A DNA stretch of 53,213 nucleotides from an uncultured Methanobrevibacter sp. (GCF_947166415.1 NZ_CAMVEE010000011.1:1-53213); one strand, 5' to 3'; positions 36,740-46,015 are shown, counted from the stretch's first letter. Made by a program: numbers and translations. Notes: generated by a model from the letters alone, not told the origin.

Positions 36740-36758
36740 TTTTTTTTTAAATTTTTTT
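36740..36758 (+). terminator. T-rich terminator after flavodoxin
   Basis: Two runs of T (9 and 7) separated by AAA follow the flavodoxin stop, as in archaeal oligo-T termination. No hairpin is seen. Confidence 0.5.
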
Positions 36759-36781
36759 AAAGACCATCATCACTCAAAAGT

Positions 36782-36795
36782 TTAATTAAATAAAA
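36782..36795 (+). promoter_or_regulatory. TATA box of pantoate kinase (leaderless candidate)
   Basis: TTAATTAAATAAAA is centred about 24 nt before the ATG at 36812, with no Shine-Dalgarno sequence. Confidence 0.35.
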
Positions 36796-36811
36796 AACAA
36801 TATCTATTATT

Positions 36812-37657
36812 ATGACAAATTCAGTTTTCGTACCTGGCCACATAACCGGCTTTTTCAGCATTGAAAATCATGATGTCAGCCTGAAAAACGGATCCTGCGG
36901 TGTCGGCTTTTTGCTTTCAAAAGGAGTTAAGACAACAATTTCACCTTCTGATGAATTGGAAATAGATGTCAATCAGGGCAACAGCACTGTAATTGATGAG
37001 GTATTGTCAATTCTTGAGGTTGAAACCAATTTTAAGATTGCTCAAGACATTCAGCTTCCAATCGGTGCAGGATTTGGAACTTCGGCGGCTTCCGCGCTTA
37101 GCCTGTCTTTGGCATTAAATGAGTTTCTTGACTTGGGATATTCAGAAGAGCTGTGCGGTCAGGTTGCCCATATGGCGGAAGTGAATCTTGGAGCAGGCCT
37201 GGGCGATGTGATAGCCCAAACAGGAAGAGGACTTGTGTTGAGGACTTCTCCGGGGGCTCCGGGAATCGGAGAAATCAAATCCTTTGAGCAGGATGTTTTC
37301 ATAGCATATAAGACCTTTGGAGAAATAGAAACATCCGAAATCATCACGGATTCTAAGCATAAGGAAATCATTTCTGCATCAGGAAGAAAACATCTGGAAC
37401 TCTTTGAAAAGGAATCAAGTTTGGAAAACTTTTTGTTATTTTCAAATCAGTTCGCCCATGAAATAGGGTTGATGTCTGAGGAAGTCAAAAATTTAGTTGA
37501 TTATTTTAATTCTTCGAGTGATATTTTAGGAAGTTCCATGGCAATGCTTGGAAATACTGCATTCGCATTCGCATATGATGAGGATGCTTTCAAAAAGCTA
37601 GACATCGAAGACTTGCATATAGATAAACTTAACAACATTGGGATTGTTTATGATTAA
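36812..37657 (+). CDS. Pantoate kinase
   Basis: This 281-residue GHMP-family kinase matches archaeal pantoate kinase, which phosphorylates pantoate before its joining to beta-alanine in archaeal coenzyme A synthesis. The nucleotide loop is LPIGAGFGTSAASALSLSLA, about residues 81-100. The N-terminal VPGHITGFFSI and GAGLGDVIAQTGRG are family blocks. It has no close partner of the pathway beside it, but ketopantoate reductase is in this window at 51749. Its end overlaps the next start by 8 bp. Confidence 0.9.
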   Translation: MTNSVFVPGHITGFFSIENHDVSLKNGSCGVGFLLSKGVKTTISPSDELEIDVNQGNSTVIDEVLSILEVETNFKIAQDIQLPIGAGFGTSAASALSLSLALNEFLDLGYSEELCGQVAHMAEVNLGAGLGDVIAQTGRGLVLRTSPGAPGIGEIKSFEQDVFIAYKTFGEIETSEIITDSKHKEIISASGRKHLELFEKESSLENFLLFSNQFAHEIGLMSEEVKNLVDYFNSSSDILGSSMAMLGNTAFAFAYDEDAFKKLDIEDLHIDKLNNIGIVYD

Positions 37658-38165
37658 ACTTAGCTATGACATTAAGAATTATCGCCAGGATATACTGGAT
37701 TTGGTAAGTGATGGGGACACAGTCATAGAATTGGGTTGCCATGTTGGAGGAACCACCAGATTGATTCCGGACACATGTAACATAATAGCTGTTGACAATT
37801 CCCCTGAAGCTGTTGATGAAATGAAAAAGCTTGAAAACGTTAGTTTCATTTCGGGAGATGTCAGATTGCATGAGATTTTGGCCGAAGTGTTTAAGATAAC
37901 CTCGTCATGTGATGTTTTAGCTATTGATTTGGGAGGAGGATATCATCCTGACACTGTTTTTAAGGTATTTTATATATGGTCTTCAACCTTCAAGCCAAAG
38001 CATACAGTAATTCGAAACAGGGGCGTTTTGGAGTTTTTCAACTCAGCTATAGGAAGCGGTGAAGAGATTGCCAGTGATGAGGGTTATCTAGAAACTTATC
38101 ATGATTCAGGAATTCCTCCGCTGATTAAGGAGTTTGACTTATGGACTCCGAATCTGAAGAGATGA
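37650..38165 (+). CDS. SAM-dependent methyltransferase-like protein
   Basis: The 171-residue protein has a Rossmann-type methyltransferase core. The SAM-site motif is VIELGCHVGGTTRLI, then IIAVDNSPEAVDEM, and DVLAIDLGGGYHPDT takes the place of motif IV. Substrate and product are unknown. It lacks extra domains and is translationally coupled to pantoate kinase. I start at the ATG at 37650, which overlaps the kinase stop and has GGGAT upstream, rather than a TTG at 37638. An oligo-T terminator follows. Confidence 0.75.
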   Translation: MIKLSYDIKNYRQDILDLVSDGDTVIELGCHVGGTTRLIPDTCNIIAVDNSPEAVDEMKKLENVSFISGDVRLHEILAEVFKITSSCDVLAIDLGGGYHPDTVFKVFYIWSSTFKPKHTVIRNRGVLEFFNSAIGSGEEIASDEGYLETYHDSGIPPLIKEFDLWTPNLKR

Positions 38166-38173
38166 TTAACTTC

Positions 38174-38183
38174 TTTTTTTTTT
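38174..38183 (+). terminator. Oligo-T terminator
   Basis: A run of ten T lies eight bases after the stop of the methyltransferase-like gene, typical of archaeal intrinsic termination. Confidence 0.55.
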
Positions 38184-38289
38184 AATATGATTAAAGTAAT
38201 ATTCCAAAATTTATTTTAAACTGTAGAAAATTGTATAATATGTATAATTTAATTTTAAAGAATTAATTAGCATTACTAAAAATTAATTA

Positions 38290-38336
38290 CTTGATTGTCA
38301 ATTTAAGTACAATTAATATTATATAGTCCAATCAAG
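38290..38336. promoter_or_regulatory. Inverted repeat flanking the TATA box of the shikimate-entry operon
   Basis: CTTGATTG (38290-38297) and CAATCAAG (38329-38336) are exact 8-bp inverted arms 31 bp apart. They enclose the probable TATA box ATTATATAG (38318-38326). Confidence 0.5.
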
Positions 38337-38372
38337 AAAAATATAATTCATAACTATAAATGAGGTAATAAA

Positions 38373-39164
38373 ATGATAGGTAAAAAGATTCGTTTAGAAA
38401 GAATCATTAACAGAAATACTGGTAGAACTGTAATTGCACCAATGGACCATGGTGTATCAAGCGGTCCGATTCCTGGAATCATCGACATGGATGAAACCGT
38501 AGAAGAAATCTCCCAGGGAGGAGCAGACGCAATCTTAATGCACAAAGGAATCGTAAAACAAGGCCACCGTGGTTACGGTAAGGATATAGGTCTTATTGTA
38601 CATTTATCAGCAAGTACATCACTTGCACCAGACCCAAATGATAAAGTGACCGTAACAACCGTCGAAAAGGCAATTCAGCTTGGAGCAGATGCAGTTTCAA
38701 TTCACGTAAACTTAGGTTCAGAAACTGAAAGTCAGATGTTGCAGGAATTAGGTGAAATCGCAGAGACCTGTGACTACTGGGGAATGCCTCTTTTAGCAAT
38801 GATGTACCCTCGCGGACAAAAGGTTGAAAACGAACACGATGTTGAATTCGTTAAACATGCAGCACGTGTAGGATCTGAACTTGGTGTCGATATTGTAAAA
38901 ACCAACTACACAGGAGACCCTGACTCATTCAAGGAAGTTGTTGAAGGGGCTATTGTACCTGTAGTCATTGCAGGAGGTCCAAAAATAGACACTGATGAAG
39001 AGCTATTGCAAATGGTAAAAGATTCCCTTGATGTTGGCGGAGCAGGTGTCGCATTCGGACGTAACCTCTTCCAAGCAGAAAACCCTGGAAAAATTACAAG
39101 GGCAATTTCTGAAATTGTCCACCATGATGCGGAAGTAGACGAAGCTTTAAAATTCTTAGAATAG
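38373..39164 (+). CDS. aroA': 2-amino-3,7-dideoxy-D-threo-hept-6-ulosonate (ADH) synthase
   Basis: ADH synthase joins 6-deoxy-5-ketofructose 1-phosphate with L-aspartate semialdehyde and begins the methanogen-type route to 3-dehydroquinate and aromatic amino acids. The 263-residue TIM-barrel aldolase has [14 protein letters not shown] near residue 22, Asp25/His26, and the Schiff-base Lys176 in [15 protein letters not shown] and AFGRNLFQ complete the phosphate-binding region. The GAGGTAAT site is strong, and its stop codon begins the next gene's GGTGAT site. It leads an operon with aroB', thpR, cca and a MATE gene. Confidence 0.94.
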   Translation: MIGKKIRLERIINRNTGRTVIAPMDHGVSSGPIPGIIDMDETVEEISQGGADAILMHKGIVKQGHRGYGKDIGLIVHLSASTSLAPDPNDKVTVTTVEKAIQLGADAVSIHVNLGSETESQMLQELGEIAETCDYWGMPLLAMMYPRGQKVENEHDVEFVKHAARVGSELGVDIVKTNYTGDPDSFKEVVEGAIVPVVIAGGPKIDTDEELLQMVKDSLDVGGAGVAFGRNLFQAENPGKITRAISEIVHHDAEVDEALKFLE

Positions 39165-39172
39165 GTGATTTG

Positions 39173-40303
39173 ATGCAAAACAAATTCGCTTGGATCAGCA
39201 CACCTGATGAAGTGTGGGAAGATAAAAAGGAAATGATAACCACAGCGTTGGAATCAGGAATAGACCATGTTTTAGATTTGGATGATGCAGAACAAATCAG
39301 AAAACTGGGCAATGTCAAAATAATTTCCAATCAAGATGATGCGGATATATATCTGGTGGGCATTAACAGCGAAGGAGACGGCTTTCTTGAATTGAATGAC
39401 GATTTTCTAGATTCAGTCGATATAGCAAATGCAAGAAAAGCCAAAAGCGAAGGAAAAACTGTATGTGCATATATTAAAATCACAGATAAAGCTCATGAAC
39501 AATTGGCAGTGAAATTGGGACAAATTGTAGATTACATTATCCTTGTAGGAACAGACTGGACAATCATCCCTCTTGAAAACATCATTGCCGATTTGCAAAA
39601 GGTAGATGTAAACATTATTGCGGCCGTCAGAGATTTGGACGGTGCAAAAGTGGCACTTGAAACCTTAGAGCACGGAACCGATGGAGTAATATTTGAAGCA
39701 AACGACTTCAATGAAACCAAAAAAATAGCCGAAGAAGTCGTTAAAGCATCACAAATCAGATATGAACTGAAAATAGCTACAATCACTAATGTAAAGCCAT
39801 TGGGATCCGGTGACAGAGTCTGCATTGACACTACAGACATGATGAAACCAGGCGAAGGTATGTTAATCGGTTCATATTCAAAATCACTATTCCTTGTTCA
39901 CTCAGAGAGTTTGGAAAGTGAATACGTTGCTTCAAGGCCATTCAGAGTAAATGCTGGTCCCGTTCAAGCATATGTAATGGTTCCTGGAAATAAAACTAGA
40001 TACCTATCAGAACTTATTGCCGGAGATGAAGTTTTAATTGTCAATACCGAAGGGGAAACAAGAACAGCATATGTCGGAAGAAGCAAGATTGAAAGAAGGC
40101 CGCTGATTTTAATCGAAGCAGAATATGAAGGAAACACAATACGCACATTACTTCAAAATGCCGAAACAATCAGAATCGTCGATGAAAATGATGAACCGCT
40201 ATCAGTAGCTGATGTAAAGCCTGGAGACAAGGTAAAGGTTTACATTGAATCTAATGCAAGGCATTTTGGAATAGCTATTGATGAAACAATCATTGAGCAG
40301 TGA
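39173..40303 (+). CDS. aroB': 3-dehydroquinate synthase II
   Basis: This enzyme oxidatively deaminates and cyclises ADH to 3-dehydroquinate, replacing the bacterial-type AroB. The 376-residue protein has family blocks such as [38 protein letters not shown] and [18 protein letters not shown] sequence (read here as [14 protein letters not shown]). Pairing with ADH synthase supports the call. ATG at 39173, with the stop-overlapping site AGGTGATT, is preferred over TTG at 39170. Confidence 0.94.
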   Translation: MQNKFAWISTPDEVWEDKKEMITTALESGIDHVLDLDDAEQIRKLGNVKIISNQDDADIYLVGINSEGDGFLELNDDFLDSVDIANARKAKSEGKTVCAYIKITDKAHEQLAVKLGQIVDYIILVGTDWTIIPLENIIADLQKVDVNIIAAVRDLDGAKVALETLEHGTDGVIFEANDFNETKKIAEEVVKASQIRYELKIATITNVKPLGSGDRVCIDTTDMMKPGEGMLIGSYSKSLFLVHSESLESEYVASRPFRVNAGPVQAYVMVPGNKTRYLSELIAGDEVLIVNTEGETRTAYVGRSKIERRPLILIEAEYEGNTIRTLLQNAETIRIVDENDEPLSVADVKPGDKVKVYIESNARHFGIAIDETIIEQ

Positions 40304-40311
40304 GGAATATC

Positions 40312-40869
40312 ATGTCACAGATACGAGCATTTTTAGCTGTTGATTTGGATGATGACTTGAAGCCTAAAGTAAATAGGGTAATGAAGGAATTCAAACAGAT
40401 CGACACAAGAATAAACTATGTTGATTTGCTCAATTTGCATTTCACACTAAAGTTCTTTGGTGAGATAGATACTGCAGGATTGAATTTATTGGAGCAGAAG
40501 ATTGCCAAGGTAGTATCCGAATTCGAACCTTTTGACATTAAGATTAAAGGATGCGGCGCATTTCCAAACAATAACCATATAAAAGTCATTTGGGTAGGAA
40601 TAGAAAATGATGAAATCTTAAAGAGATTGCATGATGAGCTGGATAAGGAATTTGTTGAATTAGGTTTCGATAAGGATAAGAAATTTTCAACCCATCTGAC
40701 CATTGGGCGCATGAAATCAGCTAAAAACAAGGCCAAAGTGAAATCAACCATTGAAGAATTCAGTGATGTTGACATTGGTGAGATGAAAGTTTCCAAAATA
40801 ACCCTTAAAAAATCCACATTGACTCCTTCAGGACCTATTTATGAAGATATTACGGAATTTGAATTGTGA
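40312..40869 (+). CDS. thpR: RNA 2',3'-cyclic phosphodiesterase
   Basis: The 185-residue 2H phosphoesterase has the two catalytic motifs HFT (His43, within NLHFTLKFFG) and HLT (His128, within THLTIGRM). The family opens 2',3'-cyclic phosphates on RNA and is often next to cca, as here, which suggests tRNA repair. I start at ATG 40312 (AGGAAT upstream) rather than an in-frame GTG at 40300. It ends a few bases before cca. Confidence 0.93.
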   Translation: MSQIRAFLAVDLDDDLKPKVNRVMKEFKQIDTRINYVDLLNLHFTLKFFGEIDTAGLNLLEQKIAKVVSEFEPFDIKIKGCGAFPNNNHIKVIWVGIENDEILKRLHDELDKEFVELGFDKDKKFSTHLTIGRMKSAKNKAKVKSTIEEFSDVDIGEMKVSKITLKKSTLTPSGPIYEDITEFEL

Positions 40870-40873
40870 TTTA

Positions 40874-42238
40874 ATGGATTATAAAGCTATTTTAGAAGAT
40901 ATAAAACCAACAGAAGATGAAAAAAGGGAAATTGAGGAAGTCTCTTCAAGGCTGATGAAGTATTTGCAGGACACCTGCGATAATGAGGGGATAGACGCTA
41001 AGGTAGCTTTGGTTGGGTCTGTTGCAAAAAACACAGCCCTCAAGGGAAAATCCGATATTGATATTTTTGTTGCATTTCCTTTGGATACGGATAAGCAGTA
41101 TTTAAAGGAGACTGGACTGAAGTTAGCACACAAGTGCTGTGATGAGTTCAAAAGCACTCCTGAACATCATTTCGCTTCACACCCTTATGTTACAACACAC
41201 ATTGACGGATATGAAGTTGATATAGTACCTTGCTATGCAATAGATGACGGTAATGACTTGAAATCAGCAGTGGACAGGACTATTCTGCACACCCGCTACA
41301 TCAAAGCCAATCTGAGTAAAAACCAGGAAGATGAGGTCCTTCTTTTGAAAAGATTCATGGCAATGACAGGAACCTATGGATCCGAGTTCAAGGTCGGCGG
41401 ATTTGCAGGTTATTTATGTGAATTGCTTATTCTAAACTACGGCACTTTTGAAAATACGTTGAAGGAAGCCATCAAATGGCAATATGGACATACAATCGAT
41501 TTGGAGGGATACGGTACATCCAACCTGTTCAATGACCCTCTGATTGTCATCGATCCTACAGACAAGAACAGAAACGTCGGAGCAGCATTGAGATTGGACA
41601 AAATGGCTGAATTCATCCAATCAGCACGTAACTACATATTTTCAGACAATAAAGAAGCTTATTTTTATCCATTAAAAAGAAATTTGGTCAAAGAGGAAAT
41701 TATTGACGAATTTAAAAAAAGGAATGGGGATTTAATAGCTATCAGATTCAACATTCCTGACATGCCTTTGGATACCTTGCACCCTCAACTTAAAAAAACC
41801 TGCGAAGCGTTGGAGCGCAAGCTGAATGATGAGGAATTCAATGTTTTCAAGGCAGATTATTGGAGTGATGAAGTTTTAACAGGTGTAATTTTGCTTGAAA
41901 TGGCTTCATCCAAATTAAATGACATTAAGGTGAATGTGGGTCCGAAAGTCTTCATTAATCAGGCTTGCGAAAATTTCGCTTCAAAGTATGGCAGGGAAAA
42001 CTGTTATATTCAAGGTGATTTTCTAGTTCACACACAAAAAAGGGAATTCAGTGATGCCTGCGATTTAATAAGGCACATATTTACAACTGAACATATTGGA
42101 CTCATTAAGGTAGGTAAAAACCTCAAGAAAACCATTATTAACACTTACGAATTCCTTGAAATTTCAGAAATTGATGACGAACTGTTTTTAGAATTTTTAG
42201 ATGATTTCATAAATCCTGGACAGCACATAGTAAGGTGA
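40874..42238 (+). CDS. cca: CCA-adding tRNA nucleotidyltransferase
   Basis: The archaeal class I CCA enzyme rebuilds the 3' CCA of tRNA. In the 454-residue protein the nucleotidyltransferase motif is GSVAKNTALKGKSDIDIF, with Gly48-Ser49 and Asp61/Asp63. DIVPCYAI holds the third acidic residue. The C-terminal part is the usual mixed tail. ATG 40874 follows a GTGAT site within the end of thpR; longer forms starting at 40841 would run through thpR. The stop overlaps the MATE gene's GGTGAT site. Confidence 0.94.
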   Translation: MDYKAILEDIKPTEDEKREIEEVSSRLMKYLQDTCDNEGIDAKVALVGSVAKNTALKGKSDIDIFVAFPLDTDKQYLKETGLKLAHKCCDEFKSTPEHHFASHPYVTTHIDGYEVDIVPCYAIDDGNDLKSAVDRTILHTRYIKANLSKNQEDEVLLLKRFMAMTGTYGSEFKVGGFAGYLCELLILNYGTFENTLKEAIKWQYGHTIDLEGYGTSNLFNDPLIVIDPTDKNRNVGAALRLDKMAEFIQSARNYIFSDNKEAYFYPLKRNLVKEEIIDEFKKRNGDLIAIRFNIPDMPLDTLHPQLKKTCEALERKLNDEEFNVFKADYWSDEVLTGVILLEMASSKLNDIKVNVGPKVFINQACENFASKYGRENCYIQGDFLVHTQKREFSDACDLIRHIFTTEHIGLIKVGKNLKKTIINTYEFLEISEIDDELFLEFLDDFINPGQHIVR

Positions 42239-42242
42239 TGGG

Positions 42243-43604
42243 ATGGAAAAGACTGAAGAAATTGATTTGATTGTAAATCATCCTAAAAAGGCAATTAACA
42301 AACTTGCAGTGCCAATCATTATCAGCAACTTATTCATGATGCTGAACAATATCATTGACGGCATATGGATTGCAGGTTTAGGGCCTCATCCGCTTGCCGC
42401 TGTTGGATTTGTAACACCATTGTTCTTGGCAATGGTTGGATTTGCAAACGGTTTGGGTGCAGGTTCTAACAGTTTGGTTGCACGCTACATCGGTGCCGAA
42501 AACTATGGAATGGCAGGAAACAGTGCAATCCATTCAATAATGCTCAGTATTATTGTGACAATACTGGCAACAATCGGCATGCTCCTTATTTTAAAGCCAT
42601 TGCTCATGACTATGGGAGCAGGAGAAGTAATTTCAGAGACAATGGAATATGGTATCATTGTTATGGGAGGAATATTTTCAATATTCATTCCAGCAATGCT
42701 GGCAGCTATTTTCAGGTCACAGGGTGAAATTAAGCGCGCATCATATCCGTTGATGTTTACTGCTATCATAAACATGATTTTAGACCCGATATTCATTTAT
42801 GGGCTTGGTTTAGGCATTGGAGGTGCTGCTATCGCAACTGTCCTTGCGGGGACAATCCCGATGCTTTTGATGATTTATTGGATGTTCTTCAAGCATGACA
42901 GCTTTTTAGAGGTTAAGATGAGTGAATACAAGAGGGACCTCTCCATTTATAAGGACATTTTGGTTGTCGGTATTCCTGCTAGTTTGGAGCAGTTCATCCT
43001 TTCATTCGTTTCAATTTTGATGAACTATTGGCTGACAATTTTGGCAGGCACTATCGCCGTTGCCGCATATACTGCCACATGGAGACTGGTTGCAATTGGA
43101 ATATCTCCTTTGATAGGTATTGGGGTCGCAGCCTTGACTGTCGGCGGTGCGGCTTACGGAGCTCGCAATTTCTATAATCTGAAAACAGCCCTGAATTATG
43201 GTATCAAGTTGGGTTTGATTTCCTCAGTAATCATATGTTCATTCTTATTCATATTTGCAGATCCTTTGTCATTCATATTTTCATATTCTGCAGACAGTTC
43301 AATTCTGGCGCCTAAAGTGGTAGAAACATTGCGCATATTATGTTTCTTTATTCTGTTCATGCCTTTTGGTATCCTTGCAGGTAACATATTCCAGGCCATG
43401 GGAAAAGGCACATCATCACTTATGATTACATTTCTAAGGTCATTTGTGCTGGAGATTATATTCGCGGGATTATTCGCTTTTGTTTTGGGTTGGGGCGCTG
43501 TTGGAATCTATTCTGGTTTGGTTTTGGGTATGGCTTTAGGTTCCATTATAGGATATGCTTATATCAACTATTATCTAAACAAAAACAGAAATTATTTTAA
43601 ATAA
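42243..43604 (+). CDS. MATE family efflux transporter
   Basis: The 453-residue protein has twelve predicted membrane helices and MATE-family marks (AVPIIISNLFMMLNNIIDGI, ARYIGAENYG, FRSQGEIKRA). MATE transporters export drugs or cationic metabolites with Na+ or H+. The GGTGATGGG upstream also contains the cca stop codon, so it ends the aroA'-aroB'-thpR-cca operon. The exported compound is unknown. Confidence 0.9.
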   Translation: MEKTEEIDLIVNHPKKAINKLAVPIIISNLFMMLNNIIDGIWIAGLGPHPLAAVGFVTPLFLAMVGFANGLGAGSNSLVARYIGAENYGMAGNSAIHSIMLSIIVTILATIGMLLILKPLLMTMGAGEVISETMEYGIIVMGGIFSIFIPAMLAAIFRSQGEIKRASYPLMFTAIINMILDPIFIYGLGLGIGGAAIATVLAGTIPMLLMIYWMFFKHDSFLEVKMSEYKRDLSIYKDILVVGIPASLEQFILSFVSILMNYWLTILAGTIAVAAYTATWRLVAIGISPLIGIGVAALTVGGAAYGARNFYNLKTALNYGIKLGLISSVIICSFLFIFADPLSFIFSYSADSSILAPKVVETLRILCFFILFMPFGILAGNIFQAMGKGTSSLMITFLRSFVLEIIFAGLFAFVLGWGAVGIYSGLVLGMALGSIIGYAYINYYLNKNRNYFK

Positions 43605-43627
43605 ACTTTATTTTTTAGAAACTTTTA

Positions 43628-43637
43628 TTATATAAAA
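43628..43637 (+). promoter_or_regulatory. TATA box of DUF2284 gene (leaderless candidate)
   Basis: TTATATAAAA is centred about 23 nt before the ATG at 43655, and there is no Shine-Dalgarno sequence. Confidence 0.5.
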
Positions 43638-43654
43638 TGTAAATATTATTAAAC

Positions 43655-44206
43655 ATGTCTGAGATTAAAAAACTCACAATTGATGTTGATGCTGAGGAAT
43701 ACTATAATAACTATGTTAATTTTGAAGAGGTATCCAAACTTTGCATAGAGGAACAGGAAATGTTGGGATACAATTGGAACTATCCTCCATTCGACTTTAA
43801 TCCGGACGACGTATGGAATTCTTACAATAAACTTAAAATCATTGCTTTTAAAATCGACTTTTCCGAAGAAGAGCTTGCACATACCTTTGAAGAAAAGGAA
43901 TTGGAATTTATTTTAAAAAGATTTGAACGCATGAAAGTCAAGCTAATGAATGAAATTTACATGCTTGAGGATGAAAACTCTTTAGGACTCTTTTTTGGAA
44001 AATGCAACTTATGCATGAGATGCACAAGGGAATTTGGAATGCCTTGTAAAATGCCTTTTAAGATGAGATACTCATTGGAGTCTCTGGGGGCATATGTCGA
44101 TAAAACTGTTGAAGATCTTTTCGGTTACCAAATTCAGTACGCAAAAGATGGTAAGCTACCTGAATATCTAATATTCGTTGGTGGATTACTGTATGATAAA
44201 AAATAG
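43655..44206 (+). CDS. DUF2284 metal-binding protein
   Basis: The 183-residue protein matches DUF2284, predicted metal-binding proteins. Its Cys motif is Cys117/120/123/131 (GKCNLCMRCTREFGMPC), ferredoxin-like and typical of the family. The role is unknown. It precedes npdG by 10 bp, and its stop codon TAG forms part of the npdG Shine-Dalgarno site TAGGTGAT, so it may be a partner in F420 redox chemistry. Confidence 0.85.
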   Translation: MSEIKKLTIDVDAEEYYNNYVNFEEVSKLCIEEQEMLGYNWNYPPFDFNPDDVWNSYNKLKIIAFKIDFSEEELAHTFEEKELEFILKRFERMKVKLMNEIYMLEDENSLGLFFGKCNLCMRCTREFGMPCKMPFKMRYSLESLGAYVDKTVEDLFGYQIQYAKDGKLPEYLIFVGGLLYDKK

Positions 44207-44216
44207 GTGATAAAAA

Positions 44217-44903
44217 ATGATAGTAAGTGTAATTGGTGGAACAGGTCCTCAAGGACTTGGAATTGCTCTTAGATTAGCAATTGAAGGTGTAGAAGTCATT
44301 GTTGGTTCTCGTAAAGAAGAAAAGGCATTGGCTGTTGTTGACGAAGCAAAAGAAAAATACGCAGACTATGATTTATCCAAAATGTGCGGTATGGCTAACG
44401 AAGATGCAGCAAAAGAAGGAGACATCTTGATTCTTACCGTACCATTAGCAGCACAAAAACCTACTGTTGAAGGAATTAAGGAATTCTGTAAAGACAAGAT
44501 TGTTTTAGATGCTACTGTACCATTGGAAACAGCAATTGGCGGAAAACCATTCAGGTTCATTGACTTGATGGAAGGATCCGCTGCTGAAAGAACCGCTTCC
44601 ATTTTGGAAGGAACCGGTGCAAAAGTAATCTGTGCTTTCTGTAACATCAGTAACTCCCACCTGTCCAACATTCCAGAAGACATCGACTGTGACTGTTTGA
44701 TTGCAGGAGATGACAAGGAATCAAAAGAAATTGCAGCAGAGCTCATTAACAAAATCCCTGGTGTAAGGACTATTGATACAGGAATCTTAGAAAAAGCTAG
44801 AATCATTGAAAAAATCACTCCATTATTAATCGGATTGAACATCAAATACAAATCCCATTATGGTGGTTTAAGAATTACTGGAATTCCAGCTTTAGACGAA
44901 TAA
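44217..44903 (+). CDS. npdG: F420H2:NADP oxidoreductase
   Basis: This reductase moves hydride between reduced F420 and NADP+, supplying NADPH. The 228-residue protein has the NADP motif VIGGTGPQG near the N-terminus, VGSRKEEKA, and the conserved LDATVPLE. The length is typical of the methanogen enzyme. Translation is coupled to DUF2284 by TAGGTGAT. The next gene starts with ATG immediately after its stop. Confidence 0.94.
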   Translation: MIVSVIGGTGPQGLGIALRLAIEGVEVIVGSRKEEKALAVVDEAKEKYADYDLSKMCGMANEDAAKEGDILILTVPLAAQKPTVEGIKEFCKDKIVLDATVPLETAIGGKPFRFIDLMEGSAAERTASILEGTGAKVICAFCNISNSHLSNIPEDIDCDCLIAGDDKESKEIAAELINKIPGVRTIDTGILEKARIIEKITPLLIGLNIKYKSHYGGLRITGIPALDE

Positions 44904-45386
44904 ATGATTAACATGGATTCATTTGAGGCATTAATCGGCAAAGACATTAATGAAGTTACCTTAAATGAATCAACAACTTTTTTTATTGCTCCGTTGAAGT
45001 ATTCAACCAAACTTTGTGGAAAACGCTATCCTGCAACCAAATTAAAAATTGCCGATTTGGACTATTTCAATCTGATTTCCTTTTCAGAACTGTTTAAAAA
45101 AGAAGCTATTCTAATTATATGGTATAATGAGGACAATATAATAACTGATTTAGAAATCTATTACATAAGTAACGATTTTGATATACTGTTTATGGATTAC
45201 TATAAGATTAAAAAAGCCATTGATGAAGGCCATGCCCACAACTTGACCGAAGGGGATACCAGATATCTTGGGGCGTCAAGATTGGATGAGAAGGTCCCTC
45301 AGCCGAATAGCGATAGGTTGGCCAATAAGCGTGAACTGGTACTTAAAAAGAAGTATCTGCAAAAAATAATAAATGAAATGGAATAG
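44904..45386 (+). CDS. MutH/Sau3AI-like orphan domain protein
   Basis: The 160-residue protein contains EGHAHNLTEGDTRYLGAS (about 112-129), then LANKRELVLKKKYLQKI. This resembles the C-terminal DNA-binding half of MutH and Sau3AI-type endonucleases (their GDTxYLGA and LKKxY segments). The expected nuclease residues (Asp...Glu-x-Lys) of that fold are not evident, since the short N-terminus has only KRYPATKLKI. It may be a catalytically dead or partial member, or simply a distant fold. No methylase or MutS/MutL gene is nearby. The start may be the ATG at 44904 or at 44913. It follows npdG with no gap. Confidence 0.5.
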   Translation: MINMDSFEALIGKDINEVTLNESTTFFIAPLKYSTKLCGKRYPATKLKIADLDYFNLISFSELFKKEAILIIWYNEDNIITDLEIYYISNDFDILFMDYYKIKKAIDEGHAHNLTEGDTRYLGASRLDEKVPQPNSDRLANKRELVLKKKYLQKIINEME

Positions 45387-45391
45387 GATTT

Positions 45392-46015
45392 TTAAAATTT
45401 ATCAAACTCTTTTTGAAGGTTTTCATAGAAATATCCGAGTTTCCTGCCGTTAACGAAGATGTGGCTGACTGTGATTGATACGCTCATTTCATAATTTTTG
45501 TTGACTTTTCCCCAGGTTACCAAAGGCTGGATTGCATTTCCATCGACAATGCAGTTTGTCAGCATGTCAAAGTCAACCCATGGGATGCAAGAAAGGTTCA
45601 CAATATTGGTCTGGTCTCTTTTTTCCATCTCTAAGAAAAATGCTTCCTCCTTGCCGTTTAGGATATCTGAAGATAACTTTCTGACATAATCGTGCCACTT
45701 GTGGATATCATCAAATTCCTGAGGCACTTTAACTCTCATTTCCCTGTAGATTTCATTTTCTTCATCCATTATTGGGGTCACTCCATCAAGATAATCATAT
45801 TCAATGACTTTGCCATCAATGATTCTGCGCCTTAACTGCGGAACGCTGTTTACTGCATTAAGCACGCATCCCAGACTCATTATAAAAAAGGAAGTGTCAT
45901 CTTCCTTACAGTATTTCCATGCCTTTTCAACGTTTACTCTTGCAGACATCGCATAGCGTGAAGTGTGAAAATTGATAAATGGATTATCATTTAAGTTAAA
46001 ATCTAATTCCCTCAT
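45392..46015 (-). CDS. Chloramphenicol acetyltransferase-like protein
   Basis: The 207-residue protein is of the CAT family (CoA-dependent acyltransferases). The C-terminal signature HHxxxDG reads SHIFVNG, keeping the catalytic His185 but with Asn189 in place of the structural Asp. FNLNDNPFINFHTSRY and the middle NIVNLSCIPWVDF fit the family fold. True drug acetylation is unproven; an acyl transfer to another small molecule is equally likely. AGGTTG serves as the ribosome binding site. It ends 5 bp from the end of the preceding gene on the other strand. Confidence 0.82.
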   Translation of the reverse strand: MRELDFNLNDNPFINFHTSRYAMSARVNVEKAWKYCKEDDTSFFIMSLGCVLNAVNSVPQLRRRIIDGKVIEYDYLDGVTPIMDEENEIYREMRVKVPQEFDDIHKWHDYVRKLSSDILNGKEEAFFLEMEKRDQTNIVNLSCIPWVDFDMLTNCIVDGNAIQPLVTWGKVNKNYEMSVSITVSHIFVNGRKLGYFYENLQKEFDKF

